A DNA stretch of 32,237 bases, from positions 1 to 32,237 of IMG/VR virus record IMGVR_UViG_3300027983_000068. One strand, written 5' to 3'. This stretch comes from a virus. Position 1 is the stretch's first letter. Every line of letters begins with the position of its first letter. Positions 19,223 to 27,699 of the stretch are shown here, piece after piece. The translations under genes and the position numbers were made by a program. The notes beneath the pieces are model-generated. The model was not told where the DNA came from, ran no database searches, and saw only the letters and a program-made list of their open reading frames with translations.

Positions 19223-19525
19223 TCAGATGCCACGGAAGAAAGTCAAACCGACAGCGATGAGAGCGATCACCGTGGCGATCGAGGGGATGCTCCACACGCG
19301 CATCTGCATAGCGCGCATCTGCGCAGTCAAATCGGCGACGTCCTTGGTGAGTTCGGCGAGGCTGGAGTCCAACTTCTCTTGTGACTCCACACTGCGCAGA
19401 CGACTCTCATGGTCGGACAACAACTTGGTGTGTTGCGCCTGCACCGTCATCGCCTCCGTTAGTCGTTTGTCAATACTCAGGAGGAGTTCGTACATTTTTT
19501 GGGTTGTGACCACAACTTCGCTCAT
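19223..19525 (-). CDS. Coiled-coil protein with C-terminal membrane segment
   Basis: A 100-aa product. Residues about 10-75 are a heptad-like helix with charged spacing (LLLSIDKRLTEAMTVQAQ, SVESQEKLDSSLAELTKD), followed by one transmembrane helix (IPSIATVIALIAVGLTFF) at the C-terminus. This is a common second protein near holins in actinophages, perhaps a holin regulator or spanin-like partner. ATG 19525 overlaps the upstream stop (ATGA). Role is inferred from place and shape. Confidence 0.7.
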   Translation of the reverse strand: MSEVVVTTQKMYELLLSIDKRLTEAMTVQAQHTKLLSDHESRLRSVESQEKLDSSLAELTKDVADLTAQMRAMQMRVWSIPSIATVIALIAVGLTFFRGI

Positions 19526-19776
19526 GGCTCCACCACTGGGCTAACGAATTCGTCGAGTACGGGGTCATACGTCATTCCTTGGCCCGCGTACTGGCCCCTA
19601 AAATTGTTGTTGTACGACGTGAGTAGCCACACCCCTTCGAGTCCGAGCGAGTGCTGGTAGGCGTTCGCTGCCGCTTCGACTTCTGTAGTAAAGTCGCCGT
19701 CGTCGGGCAGGTCGCTGTTGTTAAGTACGTGGACTTCCCGCACTACGTCTTCGCTGATGCGTGCCACATGTGCCAT
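19522..19776 (-). CDS. Small structural-type protein
   Basis: An 84-aa protein. The opening MAHVARISEDVVREVHVLNN, the middle WLLTSYNNNFRGQYAGQGMT and YDPVLDEFVSP match a widespread small virion-associated family best known from marine phages (opening MAHFAKI..., WVQTSYN...Y AGIG..YD). It usually lies next to tail-fibre genes. Function unproven. ATG 19776; it follows the glycine-rich gene stop by one base. Confidence 0.7.
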   Translation of the reverse strand: MAHVARISEDVVREVHVLNNSDLPDDGDFTTEVEAAANAYQHSLGLEGVWLLTSYNNNFRGQYAGQGMTYDPVLDEFVSPVVEP

Positions 19777-20919
19777 TTAGACCACCGCCCTTATTATGAG
19801 TAAACCGGAACCGCCAGCGGCTCCGTAGTAGCCTACTGTTGTTGAGTTACCACCACCACCACCGCCGCCACCTAGATTAGTCCCGCCTGCCGTGGCATTG
19901 TTGGCATTAACACCTCCCGTACCTCCACCGCCTGACCCTCCAGCACCGTTATTTGATGCGCTTTGTTTGTTGCCTGCACCCCCGCCACCGGCCCGCGTGA
20001 CACTTGTGCCCGTGATGCTGTTCGCCGCACCTGCTCCACCATTCTGATTAGTGGCCGCCGCCGATCCACCACCACCGCCACCCATAGCACCGCCACCACT
20101 CATAGCACCGTCAAAACCTTGTCCTGTTACGCCAGCGCCACCGGCGATCTCGTGTCCCGATCCGCCACCGCCTGATCCTCCCGGCCCTCCGACTTGATCG
20201 ACGTTGCCACCACCCGGCCCTCCTCCGACAGAGTAGTAATTGGAAACATAAGTCGCCCCACCCGGATTACCTTTGCCCCCTGTCGGCGCATTACCGCCAG
20301 CGCCAATTACGACCGTAAAAGTTCCCTCTGCGACGTACAGGGTTGTTGAATAAAAATGCCCACCAGCACCACCGCCGCCGCCTTGGTTGAAACTCCCACC
20401 ACCTCCCGCACCGACAAGCAACATGGTGACGAAACCGGCCCGGTCAAAGGTAACGCTGCCATTCCCCGTATAGGTGATGTACTTGTACGAGATTCCACCA
20501 GACGAGAATGTGCCGGTAGCCGCGTTCGTGAAGTTCGCTGCACCCGGCGTACCGTCACCAGAGGAGAAAGGGATGAACGTCCATGTGTTTGACGCTGTGC
20601 GGACTAGGCTTCCCCCCTTAGACGTCTCAAGAGTCAACGGTGTGCCGTTGATAGTGACATCGGCAGCCGGTGTGATCGTCACAGTGCCAGCACCAAGGTT
20701 CAGGAAGTTCAGTTGCGTGTTGTCTGCCCACGACACAGAGGCTTGCGCGGGGATTGTGAGTGTCACGGCTGACGCATTGGACAGCGTGACGGTTTTCCCG
20801 GCGTCCAGTAGGACGGCGGTGTAGGTCGTGCCGGTTTGCGTGTTTTGTGTTGGTGCGCCGATCATCGCGTTCAGATCGACCGCTGTCAAAACGTCAGCGG
20901 CTGCGAATGGATATGCCAT
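19777..20919 (-). CDS. Glycine-rich tail tip/receptor-binding-type protein
   Basis: A 380-aa protein with an N-terminal third containing strands (TVTLSNASAVTLTIPAQASV) and a C-terminal part of about 240 residues with many G-runs (GGGGGSFNQGGGGGAGG, GGGPGGGN, AGGGGAGN), ending SGLLIIRAVV. Gly-rich regions of this kind form polyglycine-II sandwiches in phage adhesins such as Salmonella phage S16 gp38. It may bind the host surface at the tail tip. AGGAAGGA is 5 nt before ATG 20919. The Gly codons make a repetitive, recombination-prone tract. Confidence 0.75.
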   Translation of the reverse strand: MAYPFAAADVLTAVDLNAMIGAPTQNTQTGTTYTAVLLDAGKTVTLSNASAVTLTIPAQASVSWADNTQLNFLNLGAGTVTITPAADVTINGTPLTLETSKGGSLVRTASNTWTFIPFSSGDGTPGAANFTNAATGTFSSGGISYKYITYTGNGSVTFDRAGFVTMLLVGAGGGGSFNQGGGGGAGGHFYSTTLYVAEGTFTVVIGAGGNAPTGGKGNPGGATYVSNYYSVGGGPGGGNVDQVGGPGGSGGGGSGHEIAGGAGVTGQGFDGAMSGGGAMGGGGGGSAAATNQNGGAGAANSITGTSVTRAGGGGAGNKQSASNNGAGGSGGGGTGGVNANNATAGGTNLGGGGGGGGNSTTVGYYGAAGGSGLLIIRAVV

Positions 20920-20930
20920 GTCATTCCTTC

Positions 20931-22145
20931 CTAGAATGCCAGAATGTTGTTACCGAGTACACCGAAAACGAGATCATCAAGAATGAAACCAGCAGCAGTC
21001 TCGCTCATCGTGAACGACACCGTGCGACGAGCAGGAGTGCCAGCAAACTCGACACCATCGATAGTAACCAACTGGCTGAGCGCATCACCAACACCGTTCG
21101 GCGTCCACGTCACCGTCACCACATCGCCAAGTTCGAGCCCCAACACCAACTGCTGGTCCTCCACCGTGAGCCCGTCGAGGCCCACCACAATCTGGTCGAC
21201 CCGGTAACGAGGCCCCGAGTACAGACCGGTCTGCCAATCGGCGAACGTCTGCGCGTCAGACTGGCTAGCGAGCAGAGTGTCGTAATTCTGATCGAGAGTC
21301 CCATACCGGTTGATCGAGTCCTCATCGACAGACGTAGCCGTACCAGCAACTCCAGTACCGCCGTAGTACGTGACCGTGACAAGATTGGTCATCTCTTCGG
21401 TACCGTACTCCACCGAGATGTCAGAGAAACCGATACCGCCAGTGCCGAAAGTCACCGCCGACGATGCATCCTGCAAGTCAGCACGATCACGAAACACCAC
21501 ATCACCAGTAGCACCAACATAGAACGCCCCCGGGTCCGACAGTGAGATTTTGTTCAGGTAATCCAACGCCTTCGACTTACCGTCTTCCACCACGTCGGCG
21601 TCCAACGTTGCTTTCCCGGGTGAGATTTGGCGTCTGTCCGTTGGCCAACCGACACCAGTGAGCACCCGGTCGATCCGCGCACCGGTCAGTTCCGCGATGC
21701 CGGTCCCCGCTGTCACAGTCGGCTGGACCAACAACGACAAGCCATCGACACAAGAAACCTGCGCCGTGCTGTCACCCGACAGTGAATAGTCGTAGTTCCA
21801 GTCAGCGACCAAACCCGTGTACAGGACCACACCTGCATCTGAGATTTTTATTTGCTTGCGAGGTACGAGAGACCCGTAGTACGGGCTCTCCGTGTTGGTC
21901 GGGTCGTAGATCCGGTCTCGGTTGTCCACCACCAGATTCGCGTTGCCCGAAATGAACTTGTCCAGTTGCCTGTTGCGGCCGCGCCTGACCGACACCTTCC
22001 GTACCGTGCTGGTGATATCGACAAGGACATCACCAGCAAGCAAGAACAGCGTATTGTCGAGGACACCCTTGGCCGGGTCGTCTAACGTGAAGAAACTACC
22101 GAGCCCGTTCGCTGCGAGGTCGAAAGCGACCTCCACCTGCACCAT
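20931..22145 (-). CDS. Minor tail (baseplate hub-like) protein
   Basis: A 404-aa protein directly after the tape measure gene. The N-terminus has VRKVSVRRGRNRQLDKF and NANLVVDNRDRIYDPTN with SLVPRKQIKI, a pattern shared by actinophage minor tail / Dit-like hub proteins, followed by strand-rich domains (VSCVDGLSLLVQ, DAGAFYVG-like, VTVTYYGGTG). It should sit at the tail tip that closes the tape measure. ATG 22145 overlaps the tape measure TGA by one base (TGATG). No catalytic motif visible. Confidence 0.82.
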   Translation of the reverse strand: MVQVEVAFDLAANGLGSFFTLDDPAKGVLDNTLFLLAGDVLVDITSTVRKVSVRRGRNRQLDKFISGNANLVVDNRDRIYDPTNTESPYYGSLVPRKQIKISDAGVVLYTGLVADWNYDYSLSGDSTAQVSCVDGLSLLVQPTVTAGTGIAELTGARIDRVLTGVGWPTDRRQISPGKATLDADVVEDGKSKALDYLNKISLSDPGAFYVGATGDVVFRDRADLQDASSAVTFGTGGIGFSDISVEYGTEEMTNLVTVTYYGGTGVAGTATSVDEDSINRYGTLDQNYDTLLASQSDAQTFADWQTGLYSGPRYRVDQIVVGLDGLTVEDQQLVLGLELGDVVTVTWTPNGVGDALSQLVTIDGVEFAGTPARRTVSFTMSETAAGFILDDLVFGVLGNNILAF

Positions 22146-25100
22146 CAGGTTGCTTTCGCGTACACAGCGCCGTTAGCGGACTCGAACTTGGACAGGTAAT
22201 TCACGATCTCCTCACCGATCTGGCGTGGATCGCCAACCCCGGTGTTGATAGTGATCGAGTAGTTGTTCCCGCCAACACCACCACCGCGACCCAACGGGAT
22301 CACGGCCTCCGGGCCGGCCTCACCAATGAGAGCCAACGTGGGCGTAGTTACGATACCGCCAGCGGCCATCTTAGGGACGTTGGCAGGGACCGTGATACTA
22401 GCGCCGCTCGGAGGGTTGATGTACTTGTAGACGACGTCGATGGAGATCGTCGTTTTCAATTGGTTCTTAGCGAACTGTTTGAAAGACGCGGCTTCCTTGG
22501 CGATCCGTGCCTTGGCGTCGGCGATCATCTGCAGCGCAGACGCGTCGCCGACCTTGGCGAACGCCGCAGCCATCGGTACACCGAGCAGGGTCTCGGTCAG
22601 TGTTGCGAGGGCTTGGTACTGCGTGTCCAGTTGGGTGAGCATCTCCGGGTTCGCCGCTAAATAATCGGCTAACGCCAACGCTGCTTTCGCGTCCATGGTC
22701 AGGATCTTCTGAGCGAGAGCCTCCGGCATGTTGGTCATCACACCGGACTCGGCCAGTGCAGTGACAGCAGACGCTTGGTTGGTCAGGTCGCCGAGGATCA
22801 GGCTGACGATCTGCTCGGGAGTGAGCGGGTTGCCTTCCGCGTCGGTCTGTTGGAAGTCGATCTTGCCCATGATCGTGTCGACAACCGAAGACGCATACGA
22901 ATCTAGAGCAGCCCGGGCTTGGCTGATGATCTGGGTCTGCCCAGTGACGATCTTCTTGAAAGACTCCATCCGGGACTCGAACTCCTTAGCCACTTTGCCA
23001 GTAAGTTCTTTAGTTTTCCCGGTGATCGAGACGTTGAGCAGGTCCAACTCCTCACTGACAGCCGCAGCGATCTTCTTCCACACGACGCGCACAGACTCGA
23101 CCGCCTTCGCAGCGGCACCACCACCCGGTGGTGGGACCGGGACCGGGACCGGGATTAGCGGGTCGGGAGTGCCAGACCCGGGGACCGGGGTTCGCCGTTT
23201 CGGACCTTCAGCCCCAGCGATACTCCTGTTGTACGCCTCGACAGCGTTACGGCCTAACTGATCCGCAGTGGCGTTCAGACCCGGGCCCAACGCGGACAAC
23301 GCAGCAGTGGTGTTCCTACCGAACCGAGCCACACCTACGGTGGCGGTCGGGCTGGACCACGCAGTGGTAGCGCTGTCGACCATGCCTTGGCCGATCCGGG
23401 TTCCTTCTTTCGAGATTTTGTCAGCCGCATCACCGATCGCCTTCTCGGTGTTCTTCTTGAAAGTACCGAACGCGGCTTGCGCGTCCCGGAGTTTGTCACC
23501 CAGACCCGGGACCCAACCCATCATCAGCACAGCACCGTCCAGTACCTTCCCGGCCATGGAAGTGAAATGCGAGACCACGGGTTTCACGACGTTGTTCAGG
23601 ACGAACGGAGCAAACTTGGACCACGCCACGATCATCGTGCCTATGTAACCGATCAGGACGATGATCGCCTTACCGAGGACAACCGCCAACACTACCGCTA
23701 GGGCCTCGATGATCGGCAGTAACGGTTTGATTATCGGGAGGAGCGCAGCCAACAGGACCTCAGTCAACTCGCCCAACGGGATAAGCAACGCCATGACCGA
23801 GGCCAGCAGCGGAGCGAGCGACTCGATCAGTGACAAGACAACATCGACCACGGTCTCGATGATCGGCCACGCGGCATCCAGTATGCCGAACACTACCTGT
23901 ATCAGAGGACCGATCAGAGGTGTCACCACAGCGAGCAGCCGGACTAGGATATCAGCGACTTTCCCGATGATCTTCGCTACCAGCGGACCGATAGCACCCG
24001 CCAGAGCGCCAAGCACACCCAGCAGCGGAGCGATCGCTGGGATCAGAGCATCGACGGCGTCCAGCAGGACGTCGGCCAGAATCGTGCTGACCTTGGTCAG
24101 CACAGCCACCAAAGGTGCCATCAAAGGCTCCATCGCTTTGAAAACGTCCGCCAGCACCAAGAACTTCTGGGCGAACAACTCGACCAGAGGAGTGAGAGAC
24201 GCACCCAATTCGACAAGCGAGTTCTTAACAGTGGCGAAAGACTGTTGCAGTTTGAAAGCCGAAGTCTCAGCCGTCGCGGAGAAAGCCTCGTCCAGCACGC
24301 CAGTGCTGTCGGCCATACTGTCGAAAATCGCAGCGGTCCCATCGGCGTTAGTGCCGAGGAGGTCCATCACACCGGTCAGGGCCCGGACGTTCCCGAAGAA
24401 CTTACTGGTCGCGACCGTGTTACCGTCGAACGCACCAACCATCGTCTGCAGAGTGGGCAGCAGCCCCTCGTCTTGCAATTGCTTGCGCAGCCCCTCGTAC
24501 GACAGACCGACCGAAGCCAAAGCCTTCGCACCCTTCGGTGTCTCTTTGGTGAGAGACGAGAGGATACCGCGCACTTGGGTGGCGGCTTGGCTAGCGTCAG
24601 TACCAGTACGCGACATGGAAGCGAAAGCAGCACCGATCTCGTCAAACCCGACGCCCAAAGCGCTGGCGATCGGGAGCACCGCGCCCATCGCACCAGCCAA
24701 CTCAGCCGGTGCCAGTTTCCCCTCACGCACGGCATTCGTTAACACGTCCGTAGCGCCCGAAGCGCTAAGAACATCAGAGCCGTACGCGTTCATAGCCGAA
24801 GTCGCTAAGTCCGCGATCACGTTCACTTCTCCCAGCCCCGCAGCGCTGGCTTTCAGAGACGCTTCTAACGTCTCCATCGCATCAGTACCACGCAGACCAG
24901 CAGACTGGATGAAAAACATAGCGTCGGCCGCTTGCGTCGCGGTCTTACCGAACTCGCTCGCCAGATCGATGACGGGCTGCCGCATCTTCTCGATCTCACC
25001 AGCGGAAATACCAACCAAACCCTGGATCTTGGACAGCGAAGTCTCGAAATCCATCGCCATCTTGCCGGCCGCAACACCAACAGCAGCAGCAGCCGCGACA

Positions 25101-25255
25101 GCAGCAACACTGACAGCAGCCAGAGCGATCCCGGCCTTCTTACCGAACGCCGCCATCGAACCGGTGCTCTTGTTACCGAACTGCCCGATCTCACGTTGGG
25201 CCCGAGCGACGTCCTTGCCGTCCCACTTACCGACGAAAGAGACAACAACAGCCAC
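22145..25255 (-). CDS. Tape measure protein
   Basis: The longest gene (1036 aa), the ruler for tail length. The N-terminal part has FETSLSKIQGLVGISAGEIE, QAADAMFFIQSAGLRG and a TP901-type core (ADLATSAMNAYGSDVL), then several long hydrophobic helices (about residues 360-560, e.g. LAGAIGPLVAKIIGKVADIL), a Pro-rich link (PVPVPVPPPGGG) and a coiled end (GEAGPEAVIPLGRGGG). At about 1.5 A per residue the tail would be near 155 nm (inference). The start is GTG 25255 with AGGAGAG 6 nt upstream. Confidence 0.96.
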   Translation of the reverse strand: MAVVVSFVGKWDGKDVARAQREIGQFGNKSTGSMAAFGKKAGIALAAVSVAAVAAAAAVGVAAGKMAMDFETSLSKIQGLVGISAGEIEKMRQPVIDLASEFGKTATQAADAMFFIQSAGLRGTDAMETLEASLKASAAGLGEVNVIADLATSAMNAYGSDVLSASGATDVLTNAVREGKLAPAELAGAMGAVLPIASALGVGFDEIGAAFASMSRTGTDASQAATQVRGILSSLTKETPKGAKALASVGLSYEGLRKQLQDEGLLPTLQTMVGAFDGNTVATSKFFGNVRALTGVMDLLGTNADGTAAIFDSMADSTGVLDEAFSATAETSAFKLQQSFATVKNSLVELGASLTPLVELFAQKFLVLADVFKAMEPLMAPLVAVLTKVSTILADVLLDAVDALIPAIAPLLGVLGALAGAIGPLVAKIIGKVADILVRLLAVVTPLIGPLIQVVFGILDAAWPIIETVVDVVLSLIESLAPLLASVMALLIPLGELTEVLLAALLPIIKPLLPIIEALAVVLAVVLGKAIIVLIGYIGTMIVAWSKFAPFVLNNVVKPVVSHFTSMAGKVLDGAVLMMGWVPGLGDKLRDAQAAFGTFKKNTEKAIGDAADKISKEGTRIGQGMVDSATTAWSSPTATVGVARFGRNTTAALSALGPGLNATADQLGRNAVEAYNRSIAGAEGPKRRTPVPGSGTPDPLIPVPVPVPPPGGGAAAKAVESVRVVWKKIAAAVSEELDLLNVSITGKTKELTGKVAKEFESRMESFKKIVTGQTQIISQARAALDSYASSVVDTIMGKIDFQQTDAEGNPLTPEQIVSLILGDLTNQASAVTALAESGVMTNMPEALAQKILTMDAKAALALADYLAANPEMLTQLDTQYQALATLTETLLGVPMAAAFAKVGDASALQMIADAKARIAKEAASFKQFAKNQLKTTISIDVVYKYINPPSGASITVPANVPKMAAGGIVTTPTLALIGEAGPEAVIPLGRGGGVGGNNYSITINTGVGDPRQIGEEIVNYLSKFESANGAVYAKAT

Positions 25256-25256
25256 G

Positions 25257-25796
25257 TTACTCTCCTATCGTGTTGTTCAGGTAGACTTGGAGCAGACGCT
25301 CCGCCTCTTTCAGCGAACCCTCGATCTCGCGCACCGCAGCGCCCTTGTCGTCATCAAACGCTTTGAAAACACCACCACGGTCGGTGTTCGTCTTCCGGCT
25401 GTCGCCGTAATTCTTCTCACCGAACGCGTGCATGAAACTCGCGTCCGCGTTGCGACGGCCTGCCAACTCGAAAATCGAACCGGCAGGAGTCGGGTTGATA
25501 ACGCCGATGTAGTTACTGATGATCTGGCCACGTGCACGGCTGTTAGCCCGTGACAGCCGGATCGCTTTGTTGTTGCCGTCGTACGTGAGGTCGCGGCCGC
25601 CCGTGTTGGACGACCACGCACCCCAGTTACGTAACGCGTTCCCAGTGGGCAACATCCGCCTAGCGTTGTCGCGCACCTTGCCCGCTGCTTTGTTGATCCG
25701 CTTCCGGATCTCCTTCTCAGCGTCGGGCTGGAACTCCTTGAGTGCTTTCATCGTAGACTTGGCGTTTTTAACAACCACCCTGTTTTGAAACGTCAC
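25257..25796 (-). CDS. 179-aa protein between the tail chaperones and tape measure
   Basis: A basic, helical N-terminal part (MTFQNRVVVKNAKSTMKALK, KRINKAAGKVRDNARRM) followed by a strand-rich region (GAGSIFELAGRRN-like) and a charged C-terminal helix (VREIEGSLKEAERLLQVYL). It recalls HK97 gp10-type/neck proteins, but sits between the chaperones and the tape measure, where I would not expect one. GTG 25796 follows AGAGGAAG by 7 nt. It may be a minor tail or tail-assembly factor. Low certainty on function. Confidence 0.6.
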   Translation of the reverse strand: MTFQNRVVVKNAKSTMKALKEFQPDAEKEIRKRINKAAGKVRDNARRMLPTGNALRNWGAWSSNTGGRDLTYDGNNKAIRLSRANSRARGQIISNYIGVINPTPAGSIFELAGRRNADASFMHAFGEKNYGDSRKTNTDRGGVFKAFDDDKGAAVREIEGSLKEAERLLQVYLNNTIGE

Positions 25797-25800
25797 TCAG

Positions 25801-26210
25801 TCACTTCCTCTGGTTAGCCCCAATCGACCGCCACCTGATATACCGCCACATCGTGGCGATAGTTCTGGGGTCCTCGTTCGCCACGACACTCGGTGCAAGC
25901 CCGAACTCGTAAGCGATCTGGACTACGACCCAGTGGATTGAGTTTTCTCCAAAGGGACTATCTCGTCCTCGTCGCCCACTACCAACTCGGCCAGTGTGTC
26001 GAGCCAAGGGTCGAACTCCAATGTGGTTTTCTTAGTCCGGTCTAACGCGTGCCAAGCGATGAAAGACAAGTACTCGATGCGGACGTCCGTTTGGAACGCA
26101 GCAATCGGTTTGTCGTATTTCCTTTCGAACGCGACGAAATCTGGCACCGATGCTTGCACAGTGGTGCCAGACCCGTCTTCGTACACAACGCCGAGCGAGA
26201 TTTTCATCAC
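25801..26210 (-). CDS. Tail assembly chaperone GT fusion (-1 frameshift product)
   Basis: The second reading frame (down to 25801) has no credible start of its own and is read after a -1 slip on C CCT TTG (minus 25956-25950). The fusion joins the first 87 residues of the shorter chaperone, ending EDEIVPL, to GENSIHWVVVQIAYEFGLAP and another 29 residues (about 136 aa in all). The slippery heptamer agrees with X XXY YYZ in the upstream frame. Such G/GT pairs keep the tape measure soluble and recruit tail tube subunits. Translate by re-reading base 25950. Confidence 0.85.
25923..26210 (-). CDS. Tail assembly chaperone G (short form)
   Basis: A product of 95 aa with an N-terminal strand (ISLGVVYEDGSGTTVQASV), a Phe/Asp core (DFVAFERKYDKPIAAF, YLSFIAWHALDR) and an acidic C-terminus before the stop. 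It is the abundant form when no frameshift occurs. The start is GTG 26210 (8 nt after AAAGGAG) or ATG 26207. It lies between the major tail gene and the tape measure, where this pair always is. Confidence 0.85.
   Translation of the reverse strand: MMKISLGVVYEDGSGTTVQASVPDFVAFERKYDKPIAAFQTDVRIEYLSFIAWHALDRTKKTTLEFDPWLDTLAELVVGDEDEIVPLEKTQSTGS
25950..25956 (-). promoter_or_regulatory. -1 programmed ribosomal frameshift site
   Basis: Minus-strand CCCTTTG, in the upstream frame read as C CCT TTG. Slippage places the ribosome in the frame of the chaperone extension, which continues GGA GAA AAC. No strong downstream pseudoknot was folded by eye. Confidence 0.85.
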
Positions 26211-26247
26211 AGCAGGAACTCCTTTGTTGGTTGTTTGTTGCGTTTGG

Positions 26248-26661
26248 TTATGCGACGGCGCGAGTTACTGCACCCGTGATTGGCATCGAGACACTGAAAG
26301 TGGCGAGGTCGCCAACAGCAGAGTCGATCGGGCTGTACTCGGTGACTAACGCAACGAAAGTGTACGCCGGGTTAGCGGTGCCGATCGCTGCAGTCCCTTG
26401 CGGGGTCACAGAAACGGCGACGGTGCCGCCGAGGTTTGCGAAGAACACGGAGTCGATACCGGCGACCGCGAAGTCTTGGTGGAAGTCGAACGACACAGAG
26501 CCGCCTTTCAGTCCACCGATCCTTTCACGCCAACCGTCGCCACCGAAGTTGGTGGTTTCGACATCGTCTGCTTCTAACGAGATGGTGCATTGTGCGACCG
26601 AAGTGCTGACGGTGCCGCCAGCAAATACGACCACGGGATTTTTCACTACGAACTTGGCCAT
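26248..26661 (-). CDS. Major tail protein
   Basis: A 137-aa tube subunit. It has a beta-rich sequence: VVKNPVVVFAGGTVSTSVAQ, LEADDVETTNFGGDGWRERI with the typical TTNFGG turn, GGSVSFDFHQDFA and PAYTFVALVTEYSPI. This is the usual length and order of siphophage tube proteins. GGAG is 5 nt before ATG 26661. It follows the terminator gene and precedes the chaperones. Confidence 0.9.
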   Translation of the reverse strand: MAKFVVKNPVVVFAGGTVSTSVAQCTISLEADDVETTNFGGDGWRERIGGLKGGSVSFDFHQDFAVAGIDSVFFANLGGTVAVSVTPQGTAAIGTANPAYTFVALVTEYSPIDSAVGDLATFSVSMPITGAVTRAVA

Positions 26662-26676
26662 TTGGCTCCTTTGTTT

Positions 26677-27081
26677 TTACTGTGCGAACACCTGAACAAC
26701 GAACTCGGCGCTCAGGTAGATGACGTCGCCCACGTTTATTTGTTGGTAATTGCGCATTTCGCGCACTCGGAGGTCGTAGGCGTTCCCTCCGAGAGTCTTG
26801 TCAGCCTCGATCGCTTCTTTCACGCTTCCGCTTCCGCTGGGAGCGCAGTAACCGTCGAGTTTGTTCTGGGCTGTCCGTTCGTCCACGCGGCCGACGATCA
26901 GCAGCACACTGAACTCGTATTCGTCGAGTCCACGGGCGAAAGCCATGTCGAAGTTCACTGAATTGGGTTTGATCACGGCCACTGGCGGGTTCGGTTTGTC
27001 CGGTACCGTCGCAGATGTGCGTAAGTTCGGGATCGCCGACAAGTTCGCAGCGAGCGCAGTGCGCATACCACCGATACTCAT
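26677..27081 (-). CDS. Tail terminator protein
   Basis: A 134-aa protein in the position (connector - terminator - tube) of the tail terminator, which caps the tube when the tape measure is filled. Visible: an N-terminal helix (MRTALAANLSAIPNL), strands around VAVIKPNSVNF and EYEFSVLLIVGRVDERTAQN, and YLSAEFVVQVFAQ at the end. The family is weakly conserved, so the name rests mostly on order. ATG 27081 overlaps the connector stop by ATGA. Confidence 0.72.
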   Translation of the reverse strand: MSIGGMRTALAANLSAIPNLRTSATVPDKPNPPVAVIKPNSVNFDMAFARGLDEYEFSVLLIVGRVDERTAQNKLDGYCAPSGSGSVKEAIEADKTLGGNAYDLRVREMRNYQQINVGDVIYLSAEFVVQVFAQ

Positions 27082-27674
27082 GCTGAGGCGTGTTTCTTGT
27101 AAGGGCGGATCAACATCGCGACGTCCGGGTCCGTCTTGCCGACCCGCATCGCTCCCATGTCACCGAAACCAGCGACGCCCAACGGGGAATCCAGCCGTTT
27201 GTAGATCCGGCTCGCTTGGATCACGCACGCCTGCGTCACTTGAGCCGGTGTCGGTGCGAAACCGTAGTCACCCGTGATGCGGACCGTGGCCTGACCACCC
27301 CAGATCGGGATCGTGTAGGCGCCGATCATCCGCACCCTTGTGTACGGGTAGGCGCCCCCACCGGAGAGCCCGTTCAGGGGCTCCAGTTGGTAGTCGCTTG
27401 TCAGCAACGTGACCGAGAAGGCCCCGTCGCCCGTGTCGTCGAGTTCCACGGTCGTGACTGCCGTCAGGTCGTCCGTAGCCACGACGTAGGGCTCCACAGC
27501 GAGGAAAACCCGGGTGGCGTTGTCAGTCGTGTAGAAGACCCGGTCGCACTCCGCATCGATCAGCCGGCTGGCCGCATCGACGGCCATCTCGAGGAGAGCA
27601 TCTGCGAGTCCGTCTTCTATGCCCACTGCTGCTTTGATCTGCGCGAGTGTGCAGTAGCCGTTTGTTATAGCCAC
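27078..27674 (-). CDS. Head-tail connector
   Basis: A 198-aa HK97 gp6 / SPP1 gp15-type adaptor. The helical N-terminus (CTLAQIKAAVGIEDGLADAL, AVDAASRLIDAECDRVFY) leads to strand segments (DLTAVTTVELDDTGDG, VRITGDYGFAPTPAQVTQAC) and the basic C-terminal helix. It forms the ring under the portal. The start is GTG 27674 with GAGG 8 nt upstream; the longer frame is out of place. Confidence 0.8.
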   Translation of the reverse strand: MAITNGYCTLAQIKAAVGIEDGLADALLEMAVDAASRLIDAECDRVFYTTDNATRVFLAVEPYVVATDDLTAVTTVELDDTGDGAFSVTLLTSDYQLEPLNGLSGGGAYPYTRVRMIGAYTIPIWGGQATVRITGDYGFAPTPAQVTQACVIQASRIYKRLDSPLGVAGFGDMGAMRVGKTDPDVAMLIRPYKKHASA

Positions 27675-27699
27675 GCCGGGTTCCTCTCTAAAATCGTTG

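Noticed and set aside
23661-25553. A 630-residue open frame on the plus strand
   Set aside because: It is the antisense shadow of the tape measure gene: Ser/Thr/Ala-rich, no domain, and no ribosome site. The minus-strand frame has all the family motifs.
25801-26007. A separate small gene for the second chaperone frame
   Set aside because: No ribosome site or proper start, and the slippery site gives a better explanation.
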